A stretch of DNA of 64,000 nt from Chitinophagales bacterium (GCA_020628375.1 JAHDFD010000008.1:42117-106116); one strand, 5' to 3'. Positions 53,679 through 62,948 are shown, counted from the stretch's first letter. Numbers and translations are program-made. Notes: generated from the sequence alone by a model not told the origin.

Positions 53679-54248
53679 ATGTCGATGATTAAAGAGATTA
53701 CAACTGTAAGCTTGATCTTATTTGCAGTAATTGATATTTTGGGCTCTGTTCCTATATTAGTAGATGTAAAACAGAAAGTTGGTAAGATCAGAAGTTTAAC
53801 TGCTACGATTACAGCTGGTAGTATAATGTTATTATTTCTATTTACGGGCGATCAGCTTTTGTCATTAATTGGAATCGATATTCCTTCATTTGCTGTTGCC
53901 GGTTCAATAGTTATTTTTCTTATGGGCTTAGAAATGATCTTAGGAGTGGATATTTTCAAATCAGATGCTGTTGATCCTCAAAGTGCTTCGATTGTTCCGA
54001 TAGCTTTTCCATTGATCGCTGGTTCGGGTTCATTAACTACAATATTATCCTTAAGAGCTGAATATGATTATTGGGTAATTGCTACTGGAATTTGTATCAA
54101 TCTGGCAATCGTTTTTGGTGTGCTTAAAGGCTTACCTGTTATTGAAAAGATTTTAGGGAAACATGGCATAGAAGTCTTAAGGCGAATTTTTGGGATAATA
54201 TTGCTTGCGATTGCCATTAAACTGTTTAAGACAAATGTCTTTTTATAA
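53679..54248 (+). CDS. MarC-family inner-membrane protein
   Basis: The ATG at 53679 (MSMIKEITTVSLILFAVIDI) is preferred to the one at 53649. The resulting 189 residues contain six hydrophobic helices. Family signature segments are VIDILGSVPILVDV, VAGSIVIFLMGLEMILG and IPIAFPLIAGSGSLTTIL-like sequence, the last containing the conserved Pro and Gly residues. MarC proteins are of unknown transport function. It converges on the NUDIX gene and shares a terminator with it. Confidence 0.88.
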   Translation: MSMIKEITTVSLILFAVIDILGSVPILVDVKQKVGKIRSLTATITAGSIMLLFLFTGDQLLSLIGIDIPSFAVAGSIVIFLMGLEMILGVDIFKSDAVDPQSASIVPIAFPLIAGSGSLTTILSLRAEYDYWVIATGICINLAIVFGVLKGLPVIEKILGKHGIEVLRRIFGIILLAIAIKLFKTNVFL

Positions 54249-54259
54249 GGCATTTCTGG

Positions 54260-54289
54260 TTCAAAACCGCCTGTCTGGGTGGTTTTGAA
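54260..54289. terminator. Bidirectional terminator between marC-like and NUDIX genes
   Basis: TTCAAAACC (54260-54268) and GGTTTTGAA (54281-54289) are exact complements with a 12-base loop. It occupies the 41-base space between the convergent stop codons. Confidence 0.6.
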
Positions 54290-54964
54290 TTACTTGTTTC
54301 TTAACGACCATTGGTATTTGGCTGCATCGATTACATCTCTGATGCTGGAATAGGTGTTTTCAAAATAAATCTCGATTTCACTTATTGGTACCCATTTGCA
54401 AGCACTTATTCCTTCCTCTTTCTGAGGTACCAAATGTTGTTTTGGTGCTGACATAATGTACCAGAAAACCGGTTTTAATACCTTTTTACCTTCTTTGTCA
54501 ACATAAGTGTGTAGTGTAAATTCCTGATTGGTTTCTCTAAGCCTTATTAATTCAAGCAGTTTCAATTCTTTGATTCCTGTTTCTTCTTCAACTTCTCTTA
54601 TTGCTGTTGTTTTTATAGATTCACCAATATCCATTTTTCCTTTAGGTAAATCCCATTTTCCATTTCTGAAGATCAATAATGCTTCTTCGTGTTCATTTAT
54701 CACTATACCACCACCAGCTCTGATAATATTAAATCTGCTGAATAATCTGCTTTCAACCTTGTAGCTATAAGGGTGATGAATGATTATTGTCCTGAAAGAA
54801 TTAGGATTATCATCAACTAATTTTATTAATGAATGTAATTCCCTTTTCTTTGGTGCCCTAAAATAAAGGATATCTTCTTTATTTTGCAGAAAATCAGGAG
54901 TTGGTAACAATTCATCATCTCCTGCAATGTAAAGTATGGTTGCTCCTATATTTATTTTTAACAT
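54290..54964 (-). CDS. NUDIX hydrolase
   Basis: The 224 residues carry a complete Nudix box, with Gly109, Glu115, Arg123-Glu124, Glu127-Glu128 and Gly130 (GKMDIGESIKTTAIREVEEE). The upstream WDLPKG sequence is typical of Ap4A or nucleotide-diphosphate hydrolases. The first 75 residues form an extra N-terminal domain. Its start codon is 23 bases from that of the divergent pyrE. A minus-strand TAAATTTG box (54975-54982) lies inside that spacer. Confidence 0.9.
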   Translation of the reverse strand: MLKINIGATILYIAGDDELLPTPDFLQNKEDILYFRAPKKRELHSLIKLVDDNPNSFRTIIIHHPYSYKVESRLFSRFNIIRAGGGIVINEHEEALLIFRNGKWDLPKGKMDIGESIKTTAIREVEEETGIKELKLLELIRLRETNQEFTLHTYVDKEGKKVLKPVFWYIMSAPKQHLVPQKEEGISACKWVPISEIEIYFENTYSSIRDVIDAAKYQWSLRNK

Positions 54965-54974
54965 GTCTAATTAT

Positions 54975-54982
54975 CAAATTTA
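54975..54982 (-). promoter_or_regulatory. Candidate -7 box (TAAATTTG, minus strand) for the NUDIX gene
   Basis: CAAATTTA on the plus strand reads TAAATTTG toward the NUDIX gene. A CAAA at 55005-55008, inside pyrE, supplies TTTG 22 bases upstream. The leader would be only a few bases. Confidence 0.35.
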
Positions 54983-54987
54983 GTACG

Positions 54988-55620
54988 ATGAGCGAAATTT
55001 CACGCAAAGTTGCGCAATATCTATTACAAATAAAAGCGGTAGAACTGAGACCTGAATCTCCTTTTACATGGGTTTCGGGAATAAATTCACCAATATATTG
55101 CGATAATCGAAAAATTTTATCACATCCTGGGGTGCGAAATTACGTCATAGAAAGTTTCTGTAAACTAATCGATCACCAATATTCTTACGCAAATGTAGTT
55201 GCTGGGGTTGCAACAGCGGGAATAGCACATGCTGCTTTAATCGCCTGGAGGCAGAATTTACCTATGATCTATGTTCGTTCTAAAGCTAAAGAACATGGCA
55301 TGCAAAACCTTATAGAAGGTGATATCGAAGCAGGGCAGAAGGTTGTAGTTGTTGAAGACTTGATCTCTACCGGAAAAAGTACATTGGCTGCTGTTGATGC
55401 CTTAAGAGCAAAAAATATTGATGTTTTGGGTGCTGTTGCTATTTTTTCTTATGGATTTGAAGAAACGACTAAAAGATTTGAAGAAGCTGATTGCCCTTTT
55501 CAAACATTAAGCAATTATAACATCCTTTTAGAAGAAGCTGTAGTACATGGTTATGTAAAAGAGGCAACTGTAAAGACGCTGAAAGAATGGAGAGAACATC
55601 CAAAAGAGTGGAAAAAATAA
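54988..55620 (+). CDS. pyrE: Orotate phosphoribosyltransferase
   Basis: The ATG at 54988 (MSEISRKVAQYLLQIKA) matches the family N-terminus; the longer frame from 54901 overlaps the NUDIX gene and is rejected. The 210 residues include SPFTWVSGINSPIYCDNRKI, GVATAGIAHAALIAW, MIYVRSKAKEHGMQNLIEG, and the PRPP motif VVVVEDLISTGKST near 124-137. It makes OMP from orotate and PRPP in pyrimidine synthesis. Nif3 follows after 4 bases. Confidence 0.95.
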   Translation: MSEISRKVAQYLLQIKAVELRPESPFTWVSGINSPIYCDNRKILSHPGVRNYVIESFCKLIDHQYSYANVVAGVATAGIAHAALIAWRQNLPMIYVRSKAKEHGMQNLIEGDIEAGQKVVVVEDLISTGKSTLAAVDALRAKNIDVLGAVAIFSYGFEETTKRFEEADCPFQTLSNYNILLEEAVVHGYVKEATVKTLKEWREHPKEWKK

Positions 55621-55624
55621 TTCT

Positions 55625-56722
55625 ATGAAAATTAGAGATATAACCAATTATCTAGAAAGTATTGCTCCTTCTAAACTTCAGGAAAGCTATGATAACGCGG
55701 GACTGATCGTGGGAAATGCAAATACTGAGTGTACAGGCGTACTTGTTTGTTTAGATTCAATAGAAGCGGTAGTTGATGAAGCAATAGCACGTGGTGTTAA
55801 CCTGATAGTGGCGCATCATCCGATAGTGTTTTCAGGTTTGAAGCGTTTCAATGGTAAAAACTATATTGAAAGAACAGTTATTAAGGCAATCAAAAACGAT
55901 ATAGCCATTTATGCTATTCATACCAATTTGGATAATGTGCATAAAAACGGTGTGAATGAGCGAATTTGCCAGCGTATTGGTTTAGAAAACCTTAGTATTC
56001 TTGCGCCAAAATCAGGCTTAATTCAAAAGTTAATCACCTTTTGCCCTATTAAAAAAGCTGATGATGTAAGAAATGCCATTTTTAAAGCAGGTGGAGGTAA
56101 AATAGCTAATTACGACCTTTGTAGTTTTAATGTTGAGGGTAATGGTACTTTCAGAGGAAATGAATTGAGTGATCCCTATATTGGGAACAAAGGTGAAATG
56201 CACACTGAACCAGAAATCAGAATTGAAGTATTGGTTCCGTCTTATTTAAGTGCTAAGGTTATTTCAGCAATGAAAGATGCACACCCTTATGAAGAAGTGG
56301 CGCACTATTTGAACAATGTAGAGAATAAGCACCAGGAAATTGGTTCAGGTATGATCGGAGAGCTGAAACATCCTAAAGATGAAATAAATTTTCTTTATCA
56401 TTTAAAGGATCGTATGCAGTTAAAATCGTTGAAATATACAGCTTTAAGAAAGAAGGATATTAAGCGTGTTGCCGTTTGTGGAGGTTCGGGTTCATTTTTA
56501 CTGAATGCTGCAATTGCTGCTCAAGCCGATATTTTTATTACTGCCGATTATAAATATCATCAGTTTTTTGATGCCGATAATCGTATTATTATCGCTGATA
56601 TTGGGCATTATGAGAGCGAATGTTATACAATTCAGCTTTTAACTGAGCTACTGATAGAAAAATTCAGTAATTTTGCAGTTCTTTCAACAGAGGTAAATAC
56701 CAATCCTGTAAATTATCTATAG
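55625..56722 (+). CDS. Nif3-like dinuclear metal centre protein
   Basis: The 365 residues start MKIRDITNYLESIAPSKLQE. Metal-site segments are NLIVAHHPIVFSGLKRF near 59-75, YAIHTNLDNV near 98-107, and IADIGHYESECYT near 326-338. Between them lies the CutA/YqfO-like insertion domain (about 125-240) seen in the longer members of the family. GTP cyclohydrolase I type 2 and other names are used for the family, but activity is unproven. It lies between pyrE and the zinc-ribbon gene. Confidence 0.9.
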   Translation: MKIRDITNYLESIAPSKLQESYDNAGLIVGNANTECTGVLVCLDSIEAVVDEAIARGVNLIVAHHPIVFSGLKRFNGKNYIERTVIKAIKNDIAIYAIHTNLDNVHKNGVNERICQRIGLENLSILAPKSGLIQKLITFCPIKKADDVRNAIFKAGGGKIANYDLCSFNVEGNGTFRGNELSDPYIGNKGEMHTEPEIRIEVLVPSYLSAKVISAMKDAHPYEEVAHYLNNVENKHQEIGSGMIGELKHPKDEINFLYHLKDRMQLKSLKYTALRKKDIKRVAVCGGSGSFLLNAAIAAQADIFITADYKYHQFFDADNRIIIADIGHYESECYTIQLLTELLIEKFSNFAVLSTEVNTNPVNYL

Positions 56723-56726
56723 TTTT

Positions 56727-57467
56727 ATGGCAAAAAGCAAAGCAAAAGAACTTTCCACCGAAGAAAAGTTAAAGAACCTACACGACCTTCAGCAAATTCA
56801 TAATAAGATCGCTGAGATCAATACATTACGTGGTGAACTACCAATGGAAGTTAAGGATCTTGAAGATGAATTAGAAGGCTTAAATAAGCGTGTTGCTAAT
56901 TTAGATGAAGAAATTGCAGACCTTCATGGAAATATTGCTGATAATAATTTAGCAAAAGAGGAAGCACAAGCTTTGATCGAACGTTATACACAGCAACAAA
57001 ATCAGGTTAAGAATAATCGTGAATACGATGCACTTACCAAAGAAATTGAATTACAGAATCTGAATATTCAATTGTCAGATAAGAAAAACAAAGATGCAAA
57101 CTCTGCTATCGAATCAAAAAATGCTTATCTGGAAGAATCTAAACAGTTGTTGGAAACCCGAACAGAAGATCTGGAACTTAAGAGAGAGGAGCTAGATAAG
57201 ATCATGGCAGAAACTGCCATTGAAGAAGAGAAATTATTAAAGAAAGCAACTCGAAAAGAAAATGCGATCGAAGATCGTTTGTTGAATGCATACAATCGTA
57301 TTCGTAAAACTTATCGAAATGGTTTAGCTGTTGTTTCAATTGAGCGTGAATCATGTGGAGGATGTTTTGCTAAAATACCACCACAGCGTCAATTAGAAAT
57401 TCGTCAGCGTAAGCGTTTTATTCTATGTGAACATTGTGGTAGAGTTGTTGTTGATTTTGAAGGATAA
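56727..57467 (+). CDS. C4-type zinc ribbon coiled-coil protein
   Basis: The 246 residues comprise a long coiled coil at about 20-175 (LEDELEGLNKRVANLDEEIA, LLETRTEDLELKREELDKI) and a C-terminal zinc ribbon with CGGCFAKIPPQRQLEIRQR at about 209-227 and CEHCGRVV at about 234-241. It belongs to the zf-RING_7 / DUF-type family found next to Nif3 in many bacteria. The start is 4 bases after the Nif3 stop, so the genes are translationally linked. Function is not established; nucleic-acid binding is plausible. Confidence 0.88.
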   Translation: MAKSKAKELSTEEKLKNLHDLQQIHNKIAEINTLRGELPMEVKDLEDELEGLNKRVANLDEEIADLHGNIADNNLAKEEAQALIERYTQQQNQVKNNREYDALTKEIELQNLNIQLSDKKNKDANSAIESKNAYLEESKQLLETRTEDLELKREELDKIMAETAIEEEKLLKKATRKENAIEDRLLNAYNRIRKTYRNGLAVVSIERESCGGCFAKIPPQRQLEIRQRKRFILCEHCGRVVVDFEG

Positions 57468-57558
57468 AATAATTTAATAAAAGTAGGTAGCTTGTTTAAA
57501 AATTAGCGAACAATTATTTACTTTTCGGATTTATTGTACTTCAAAACTCACAAATACT

Positions 57559-58761
57559 ATGGGTGCTTCTTCAAAGCCTGTTGTTGAATTTGATAATACG
57601 GCAATTGCTTTTGCCTGGAAAGATGATAGTCAGCTTAAAAATTCTTATAAGCTATTTAAACTAATCAACAATAAAGCCCTTGTAGAATTTGGAACAAAAA
57701 TGACTGCCTGGGCAATAAGCGCAGGCATTCCTTTTGTAGAAACTGCTGTAAAACATACAATTTTTGAACAATTTTGTGGTGGCGAAGATATTAAAGGCTG
57801 CCAAGCTGTTATAGAGTTGTTGGCAGATTACGGTGTTCATATTATTCTGGATTATGGTGTAGAAGCCAGACAACACGAAATTGAATTCGAACAAACCGCC
57901 CAATATCTTGTACATCAAGTGGTTCGCAAGGCTGTTGATGATCCCAATGTTAATATTATCAGTAGTAAACTATCGAGTCTTATTCGCTTTGAGTTAATGG
58001 AGAAAGTAAGTGCTGGAGTTGAATTAACTGAAGAAGAGAATGCTGAGTATTTAAGAGGTGTAAGAAGGGTTAAGTTCTTGTGTAAGAATGCTTTTGATAA
58101 TGATATTTCCATTTATTTCGATGCAGAAGAAAGCTGGATTCAGCCTTGTATAGATGAAGTTGTAACGAAAATGCAGGCTTTCTATAACCGACTTTCTCCT
58201 ATCGTTTTCAATACCATACAATTATACAGAAAAGATCAGATTCCTCACCTGAAGGCAGGTTTTGAAAAAGCGCGTAAAGAAGGGTACATTTATGCTGTTA
58301 AGTTGGTGAGAGGTGCCTATATGGAAAAAGAGCGGGACAGAGCAGAAGAAATGTCTTACGAATCACCAATTCAACCCAATAAAGAAGCTTGTGATGCAGA
58401 TTATAATGAAGCATTGGCTTTTTGTGTAGATCATATCGATGAAATTGCTTTTTGTAATGCAACTCATAACGAAGAAAGCTGTCGTTTACTGATCGAGTTG
58501 CTCGATGCTAAAGATATTAAAAGAAACCATCACCATTGCTGGACCGGGCAACTTTATGGTATGAGCGACCATTTATCATTCAATATGGCGAAAGCCGGAT
58601 TTAATGTAGCTAAATATTTACCATTTGGTCCTGTAAAAGAAGTAATTCCTTATTTGATAAGAAGGGCTAATGAAAATACAGCAGTATCGGGTCAAATGAG
58701 TAGAGAGTTAGGCTTGATCTCTGAAGAATTAGAACGCAGAGAAGGTTTTACAAAAAAATAA
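57559..58761 (+). CDS. Proline dehydrogenase
   Basis: The 400 residues form a monofunctional PRODH barrel. Landmarks are KVSAGVELTEEENAEYLRGV, ISIYFDAEESWIQPCID, VKLVRGAYMEKERDRAEE near 247-264, EIAFCNATHNEESCRLL, GQLYGMSDHLSFNMAKAG near 331-348 and VKEVIPYLIRRANENTAV near 365-382. The last two contain the FAD and proline-binding residues including the RR pair. The enzyme oxidises proline to pyrroline-5-carboxylate. It lacks the P5C dehydrogenase domain of PutA, as expected in this phylum. A terminator hairpin overlaps its stop. Confidence 0.93.
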   Translation: MGASSKPVVEFDNTAIAFAWKDDSQLKNSYKLFKLINNKALVEFGTKMTAWAISAGIPFVETAVKHTIFEQFCGGEDIKGCQAVIELLADYGVHIILDYGVEARQHEIEFEQTAQYLVHQVVRKAVDDPNVNIISSKLSSLIRFELMEKVSAGVELTEEENAEYLRGVRRVKFLCKNAFDNDISIYFDAEESWIQPCIDEVVTKMQAFYNRLSPIVFNTIQLYRKDQIPHLKAGFEKARKEGYIYAVKLVRGAYMEKERDRAEEMSYESPIQPNKEACDADYNEALAFCVDHIDEIAFCNATHNEESCRLLIELLDAKDIKRNHHHCWTGQLYGMSDHLSFNMAKAGFNVAKYLPFGPVKEVIPYLIRRANENTAVSGQMSRELGLISEELERREGFTKK

Positions 58762-58790
58762 GCCTGATACTTCAATTGAAACATCAGGCT
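58761..58790. terminator. Terminator hairpin after proline dehydrogenase
   Basis: AGCCTGAT (58761-58768) pairs exactly with ATCAGGCT (58783-58790), with a 14-base loop and a mixed T-rich tail (TTAACTTCTT). It lies between convergent genes and may serve both. Confidence 0.55.
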
Positions 58791-58817
58791 TTAACTTCTT
58801 AAGTATTTAATTCAAAA

Positions 58818-59444
58818 TTATTTCTGGAGTCTGTAAGCTCCTCTTTGCATCATTTGATCGTGTAATGGTAATAAATCTATTTCCTGACGTAAAGATGCAC
58901 GTGAACCTGAATCAGTTTCATAAACATCGATTCTTAATAACTGGTAAAACTCACCATCACCATTCCAACGACTTACCACACCGAACTCTTTAGAAACCAT
59001 AGAGTAATCGCCGTAACCACTCATTTCAGTTCCTTTATCAGCAACATAAACCATGTGAATGTTTCTTCCCATTGAACGGAAAGGAACATTGGTCGTTTGA
59101 ATTTTACGGATAAATTTTTCTTTAATCGTCCATTCTTCCTGTGTGCCGTTGAACTTAGGAACTAAAGAGTAAACCATGTCATCTGTTTCTTTACAGTGGA
59201 AAGAAACACATTCAGCATTCGAATAAGTAAAACCTGCACGATCATTACCTCTTTGGTATTTCATTGTGTCAAGAAATATGTCCGCATTTCCTGGACGAGT
59301 AAGATCCTGCCAATATCTGATCTCATAAATAGAATTGGGCTCAAGTACATCATTGTTCAAAGCATCCTGAACATCAGAACTGATTTGAGCATTAGCAGAA
59401 AAGGTGAAGAGTAGGGTAAGAATGATTAAAAATGTATTTTTCAT
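58818..59444 (-). CDS. Secreted protein, unknown
   Basis: The 208 residues have a signal peptide ending TFSANAQ. The mature sequence starts ISSDVQDALNNDVLEPNSIY and contains CVSFHCKETDDMVYSLVP. It then shows GDYSMVSKEFGVVSRWNGDG and ends LLPLHDQMMQRGAYRLQK. It has no membrane segment or recognised catalytic motif, and I do not recognise the family. It is transcribed alone, convergent with proline dehydrogenase. Confidence 0.6.
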   Translation of the reverse strand: MKNTFLIILTLLFTFSANAQISSDVQDALNNDVLEPNSIYEIRYWQDLTRPGNADIFLDTMKYQRGNDRAGFTYSNAECVSFHCKETDDMVYSLVPKFNGTQEEWTIKEKFIRKIQTTNVPFRSMGRNIHMVYVADKGTEMSGYGDYSMVSKEFGVVSRWNGDGEFYQLLRIDVYETDSGSRASLRQEIDLLPLHDQMMQRGAYRLQK

Positions 59445-59499
59445 AACTTCTTAGTGTATATCTAATTATTTAAAGGCAAATATAATAACAAAGCTCATT

Positions 59500-60285
59500 T
59501 TAACTATCGTTCAGCATCCTTTGTTTCATAGTTTCATACAAAACCATAGCCGCAGCAACAGAAACATTGTAAGAATCAAAGTTGTTTTTAATGGGGATTT
59601 TTACAATTTCATCAGATAAAGACTTAGTAATTTCAGAAATTCCTTCACCTTCTGCACCCATTATTATTGCCATAGGCTGACAAGCTTTTAATTCATGTAA
59701 CCATTTCGATTTCCCCTCTAAGCCTAACGATACAATGTTTAGACCATTTTTTTTCAAAAAGTTTACAGTTTCTTCTAAATTATTTGTTCGGCAAACCGGT
59801 AAGTGTAATAATGCACCTGCTGATTTTTTTATAGCTGCTGAATTAACGACAGCGTTTCCTTTGTTTGGAATGATCAAAGCCTGAACACCTGTTCCCCAGG
59901 CTGAGCGTGCAATCGCACCAATATTGTGTATGTCTGTAATTCCGTCTAAAACCATAAATAATGGTAAGTCGCCATTTTCGTAAACTTGTGATAGTATGTC
60001 TTCTACATTATAATAATCGATTGAAGAAAGTAATAGAATGATTCCCTGATGGTTCTGATTGGTTATTTTATTTAACTTAACTGAAGGAACAAACTGTAAT
60101 GGAATATCAGCTTTAGAACAGAGTTCTTTTATTTTAATTATATAGTCGGAAGATGTTCCTGATTTAACAAATATCTTTTCAATAGAAACACCTGCTTCCA
60201 ATGCCTCTAAAACAGGTTTTTTCCCATATACGATCTTATCTTTAGAAAGAAAGCTGTTTTTCTTTTTTTGGTAAATCTTTTTCAT
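59500..60285 (-). CDS. rlmB: 23S rRNA (guanosine-2'-O)-methyltransferase, SpoU family
   Basis: The 261 residues show a GKKPVLEALEAGVSIEKIFV N-terminal substrate domain, motif 1 LDGITDIHNIGAIARSAWGT near 120-139, motif 2 IIMGAEGEGISEI near 215-227, and motif 3 PIKNNFDSYNVSVAAAMVLY with Tyr in place of the usual Leu before NVSVA. It methylates G2251 of 23S rRNA in E. coli. The TPR lipoprotein gene lies 2 bases upstream in the operon, followed further upstream by ggt. Confidence 0.9.
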   Translation of the reverse strand: MKKIYQKKKNSFLSKDKIVYGKKPVLEALEAGVSIEKIFVKSGTSSDYIIKIKELCSKADIPLQFVPSVKLNKITNQNHQGIILLLSSIDYYNVEDILSQVYENGDLPLFMVLDGITDIHNIGAIARSAWGTGVQALIIPNKGNAVVNSAAIKKSAGALLHLPVCRTNNLEETVNFLKKNGLNIVSLGLEGKSKWLHELKACQPMAIIMGAEGEGISEITKSLSDEIVKIPIKNNFDSYNVSVAAAMVLYETMKQRMLNDS

Positions 60286-60287
60286 TT

Positions 60288-61322
60288 CTATTGTTTTACT
60301 CTGTTTAATCCTTCTTTAGAAAGCTCATGATCCGGATTAATACTTAGTGCATTCTGGAATTCTGCTTTTGCTTTTTCAAAGTTCTTAGTTTGCTCCCAAT
60401 AAATTCCTTTCATATAATAGGCTCTGTAATAAGTAGGCTCAATTGCCGATGCCATGTCAAAGTATTTTATTGCTTTCGATAAAGAATCTTTATTAAAGTA
60501 AATTACACCAAGGTTGTAATAGGCGTTAACATTTTGTTTGTCTAAGGCTACGATTTGATTATAAGCTTTAATGGATTCGTTTAATTTGTTGCCATTTTGG
60601 AAAATCAAAGCCTTGGCGTAAAGCGCTTCTGTGCTTTGTGGGTCAAGTCTTAAGGCGTTGTCTAAATAGGCAATCGATAGTTTGCTGTCTGTTTCAGAAT
60701 AGATCAAGCCCAGCTGCATTAATGCATCATAAAAGTCAGGATTGTGCTCTATTGCAGTCTCAAAATCTTTAATTGCCCTATCTGTTTCTTTCATTTCTTT
60801 ACGCATCAATCCTCTGAAGAAATATGCTTCAGGCATTGTTTTGTCAATTTTCAATAATTTTGAGAAAGATAAAATTGCTTCATCATATTGACGCATATAA
60901 TAGTGGAGTTTTGCTCTTTCTAACCAGATTGTCGTGTTTTCAGGTAGTCTGCCCAACCCATTTTGTAAAATTTTTATCGCCGCTGAACCATTTCCCGATT
61001 GAAGCAAAATATCTGAGGCGGTGAGGTAATATTTTGCCTGCGACGAATCTTTTTGCATTGCCTTAAGTATATCGCCCGACGCTCCTTGTATGTTTCTTTC
61101 TATAAGGTAGGCATTAGCTCTTGCGAAATATAACTCTGCATTGCTTGTGTCACTTTCTATCCTTTCTGAAAGTAATTTGATCTTGGGGCTGATTATTTCG
61201 TTCTCTTCTATATTATTAGCAGAAGCATCATTACTTGTTTGATTCGATTCACCAATACAAGCAAAAAATAATAATGAAAGGAAAATATAATTTAATAAAT
61301 AGATCTTATTCATAATTTTCAA
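60288..61322 (-). CDS. TPR-repeat lipoprotein
   Basis: The 344 residues begin with a signal ending FLSLLFFAC, a lipobox with Cys near residue 22. Seven or eight tetratricopeptide repeats follow, for example NAELYFARANAYLIERNIQG, EAYFFRGLMRKEMKETDRAI, NAYYNLGVIYFNKDSLSKAI and RAYYMKGIYWEQTKNFEKAK. It probably forms an outer-membrane-tethered protein scaffold. It sits between ggt and rlmB with spacings of 1 and 2 bases, so the three are one operon. Confidence 0.85.
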   Translation of the reverse strand: MKIMNKIYLLNYIFLSLLFFACIGESNQTSNDASANNIEENEIISPKIKLLSERIESDTSNAELYFARANAYLIERNIQGASGDILKAMQKDSSQAKYYLTASDILLQSGNGSAAIKILQNGLGRLPENTTIWLERAKLHYYMRQYDEAILSFSKLLKIDKTMPEAYFFRGLMRKEMKETDRAIKDFETAIEHNPDFYDALMQLGLIYSETDSKLSIAYLDNALRLDPQSTEALYAKALIFQNGNKLNESIKAYNQIVALDKQNVNAYYNLGVIYFNKDSLSKAIKYFDMASAIEPTYYRAYYMKGIYWEQTKNFEKAKAEFQNALSINPDHELSKEGLNRVKQ

Positions 61323-61323
61323 G

Positions 61324-62862
61324 TTAGCAACCTTTTACAACCCCGAATCTTCTTTTATCACCATATCCAACGAATGAATCATCTATACTGGCAATTGCAT
61401 TTACTCCACCAAAAAACATGTGTTGTTTTTGATTCCAGAATTGCGCAGATAAAGGTTTTAAATTTAATTCTTTTACAATTTCATGATCGAAAGCCCCCTC
61501 TATATGTAAATCGTTTTGTTCTAAATGGATTCTTGGAGCATTTACTGCTTTTTCTAAATCCATGTTAAAATCTAATAAATTCAGAATTGTTTGAAAAATG
61601 GCAGCTCTTATTCTATTTGCTCCGCCAGAACCAATTACTGCTTTAATGCCTTTTTTGTCTTTCACAATTGTAGGCGACATCATCGAAGATATTCTTTTGT
61701 CATTTGGAAATTTATGAAACCCTAATGGCATTAAATCGGCTTCTCCAAGCATATTATTCATCATTATGCCGGTTTTCGGTATCATATAACCGCTTCCCTC
61801 ACCAGACGAATGGGTAAGACTTGCTGCGTTGCCAAATTTATCTATAATGCTAAGATGTGTTGTGCTTCCTATTTTACTTAATTCGTTTTTGAAATAGGCA
61901 TTAATAGTGTTTTCGGATAAAAAGGCTTTCAAGGCTTCATTGTTGATGTTTTTTCCATCGATCAGGTCTTTTCGAGCACTTTCTACATTGAACATTGTTC
62001 TTGCCAGTAATTCTATATATGATTTGCTACCAAAATCATAATTGTTTAATCCTGCCTTCTCGATCAATTTAAGTGCAAATGCAATTAATAATCCCCCACT
62101 ACCGGGTGGAGGGTTAGTCATTATTTCGTAATTTTTGAATGGAATGTTGATAGGATTGCTGAAGTTAACTTTATAGGATTTCAGGTCTTCATAGTCTAAA
62201 TAACCTCCTTCTTGTTCACAATCTTTAATTAATCGGTGAGCAAATTCACCTTCATAGAATTCTCTTTTTCCTTCTCGAATAATTGTATCGATTGCATCTG
62301 CTATATATGGTATGTGAATTAAATCACCCTTTTTCTTTTTCGAGCCATCTTTATTTGTGTAAATAGCAGCTTGTTCAGCACGATTACTCAGAATTGGATA
62401 TAAAAGATCAATGCCAATTTCCTGAAATGAATCGACTTCCCAACTCGATTTTGCAAAATTCAAGGCAGGTTGAGCTAATTCTTTTAATGGAATAGTACAA
62501 TAACGTTCATGAATATCGAAAATGGCTGCAACATTACCGGGAACAGCAATTGAGCCAATGCCAATATGAAAAGTTTGTATAGAATCTTTATAATCTACTT
62601 CTATAGGGAAGAAGTCCAATTCATTAATACTTTTTTTCCTTTTAGGAGTCTGAGTGAAGAAATCAACTATTTTGGGGGCTTTATTGCTTGGTGCTGCAAG
62701 CATAAAACCACCACCGCCGAGCGAAATAGAACAAGATTCGGCTATACAAGAGGTTAGAAAACCTGCAACCATTGCATCAAAGGCATTTCCACCCTCGATT
62801 AAAATTGTATTAGCAGCATTTGCTGTAGCATCGTGCCCGGCAACAACAATTCCATGCTTCAT
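61324..62862 (-). CDS. ggt: Gamma-glutamyltransferase family protein without a signal peptide
   Basis: The 512 residues match the GGT Ntn-hydrolase family. GGNAFDAMVAGFLTSCIAES and GGGGFMLAAP are at the N-terminus. The autoprocessing site is in GSTTHLSIIDKFGNAASLTH near 332-351, where the second Thr becomes the nucleophile. MSPTIV, GSGGANRIRAAI and the C-terminal NAIASIDDSFVGYGDKRRFG complete the pattern. The family hydrolyses or transfers gamma-glutamyl groups such as those of glutathione. Unlike most bacterial GGT there is no export signal (MKHGIVVAGHDATANAANTI). A candidate -7 box TACATTTG is at 62949-62956 on the minus strand. Confidence 0.85.
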   Translation of the reverse strand: MKHGIVVAGHDATANAANTILIEGGNAFDAMVAGFLTSCIAESCSISLGGGGFMLAAPSNKAPKIVDFFTQTPKRKKSINELDFFPIEVDYKDSIQTFHIGIGSIAVPGNVAAIFDIHERYCTIPLKELAQPALNFAKSSWEVDSFQEIGIDLLYPILSNRAEQAAIYTNKDGSKKKKGDLIHIPYIADAIDTIIREGKREFYEGEFAHRLIKDCEQEGGYLDYEDLKSYKVNFSNPINIPFKNYEIMTNPPPGSGGLLIAFALKLIEKAGLNNYDFGSKSYIELLARTMFNVESARKDLIDGKNINNEALKAFLSENTINAYFKNELSKIGSTTHLSIIDKFGNAASLTHSSGEGSGYMIPKTGIMMNNMLGEADLMPLGFHKFPNDKRISSMMSPTIVKDKKGIKAVIGSGGANRIRAAIFQTILNLLDFNMDLEKAVNAPRIHLEQNDLHIEGAFDHEIVKELNLKPLSAQFWNQKQHMFFGGVNAIASIDDSFVGYGDKRRFGVVKGC

Positions 62863-62948
62863 TCAGTTTAAGTTTTTGTTAAATTCTAAATCTGTAATCG
62901 TTCAGCGAATTAGTTTGTTGAAAAGGTAGAATGTCGCTGAAAACCTTG

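Noticed and set aside
54901..54987. 29-residue N-terminal extension of pyrE
   Set aside because: It lies over the NUDIX start, is hydrophobic unlike any OPRT, and the ATG at 54988 matches the family N-terminus.
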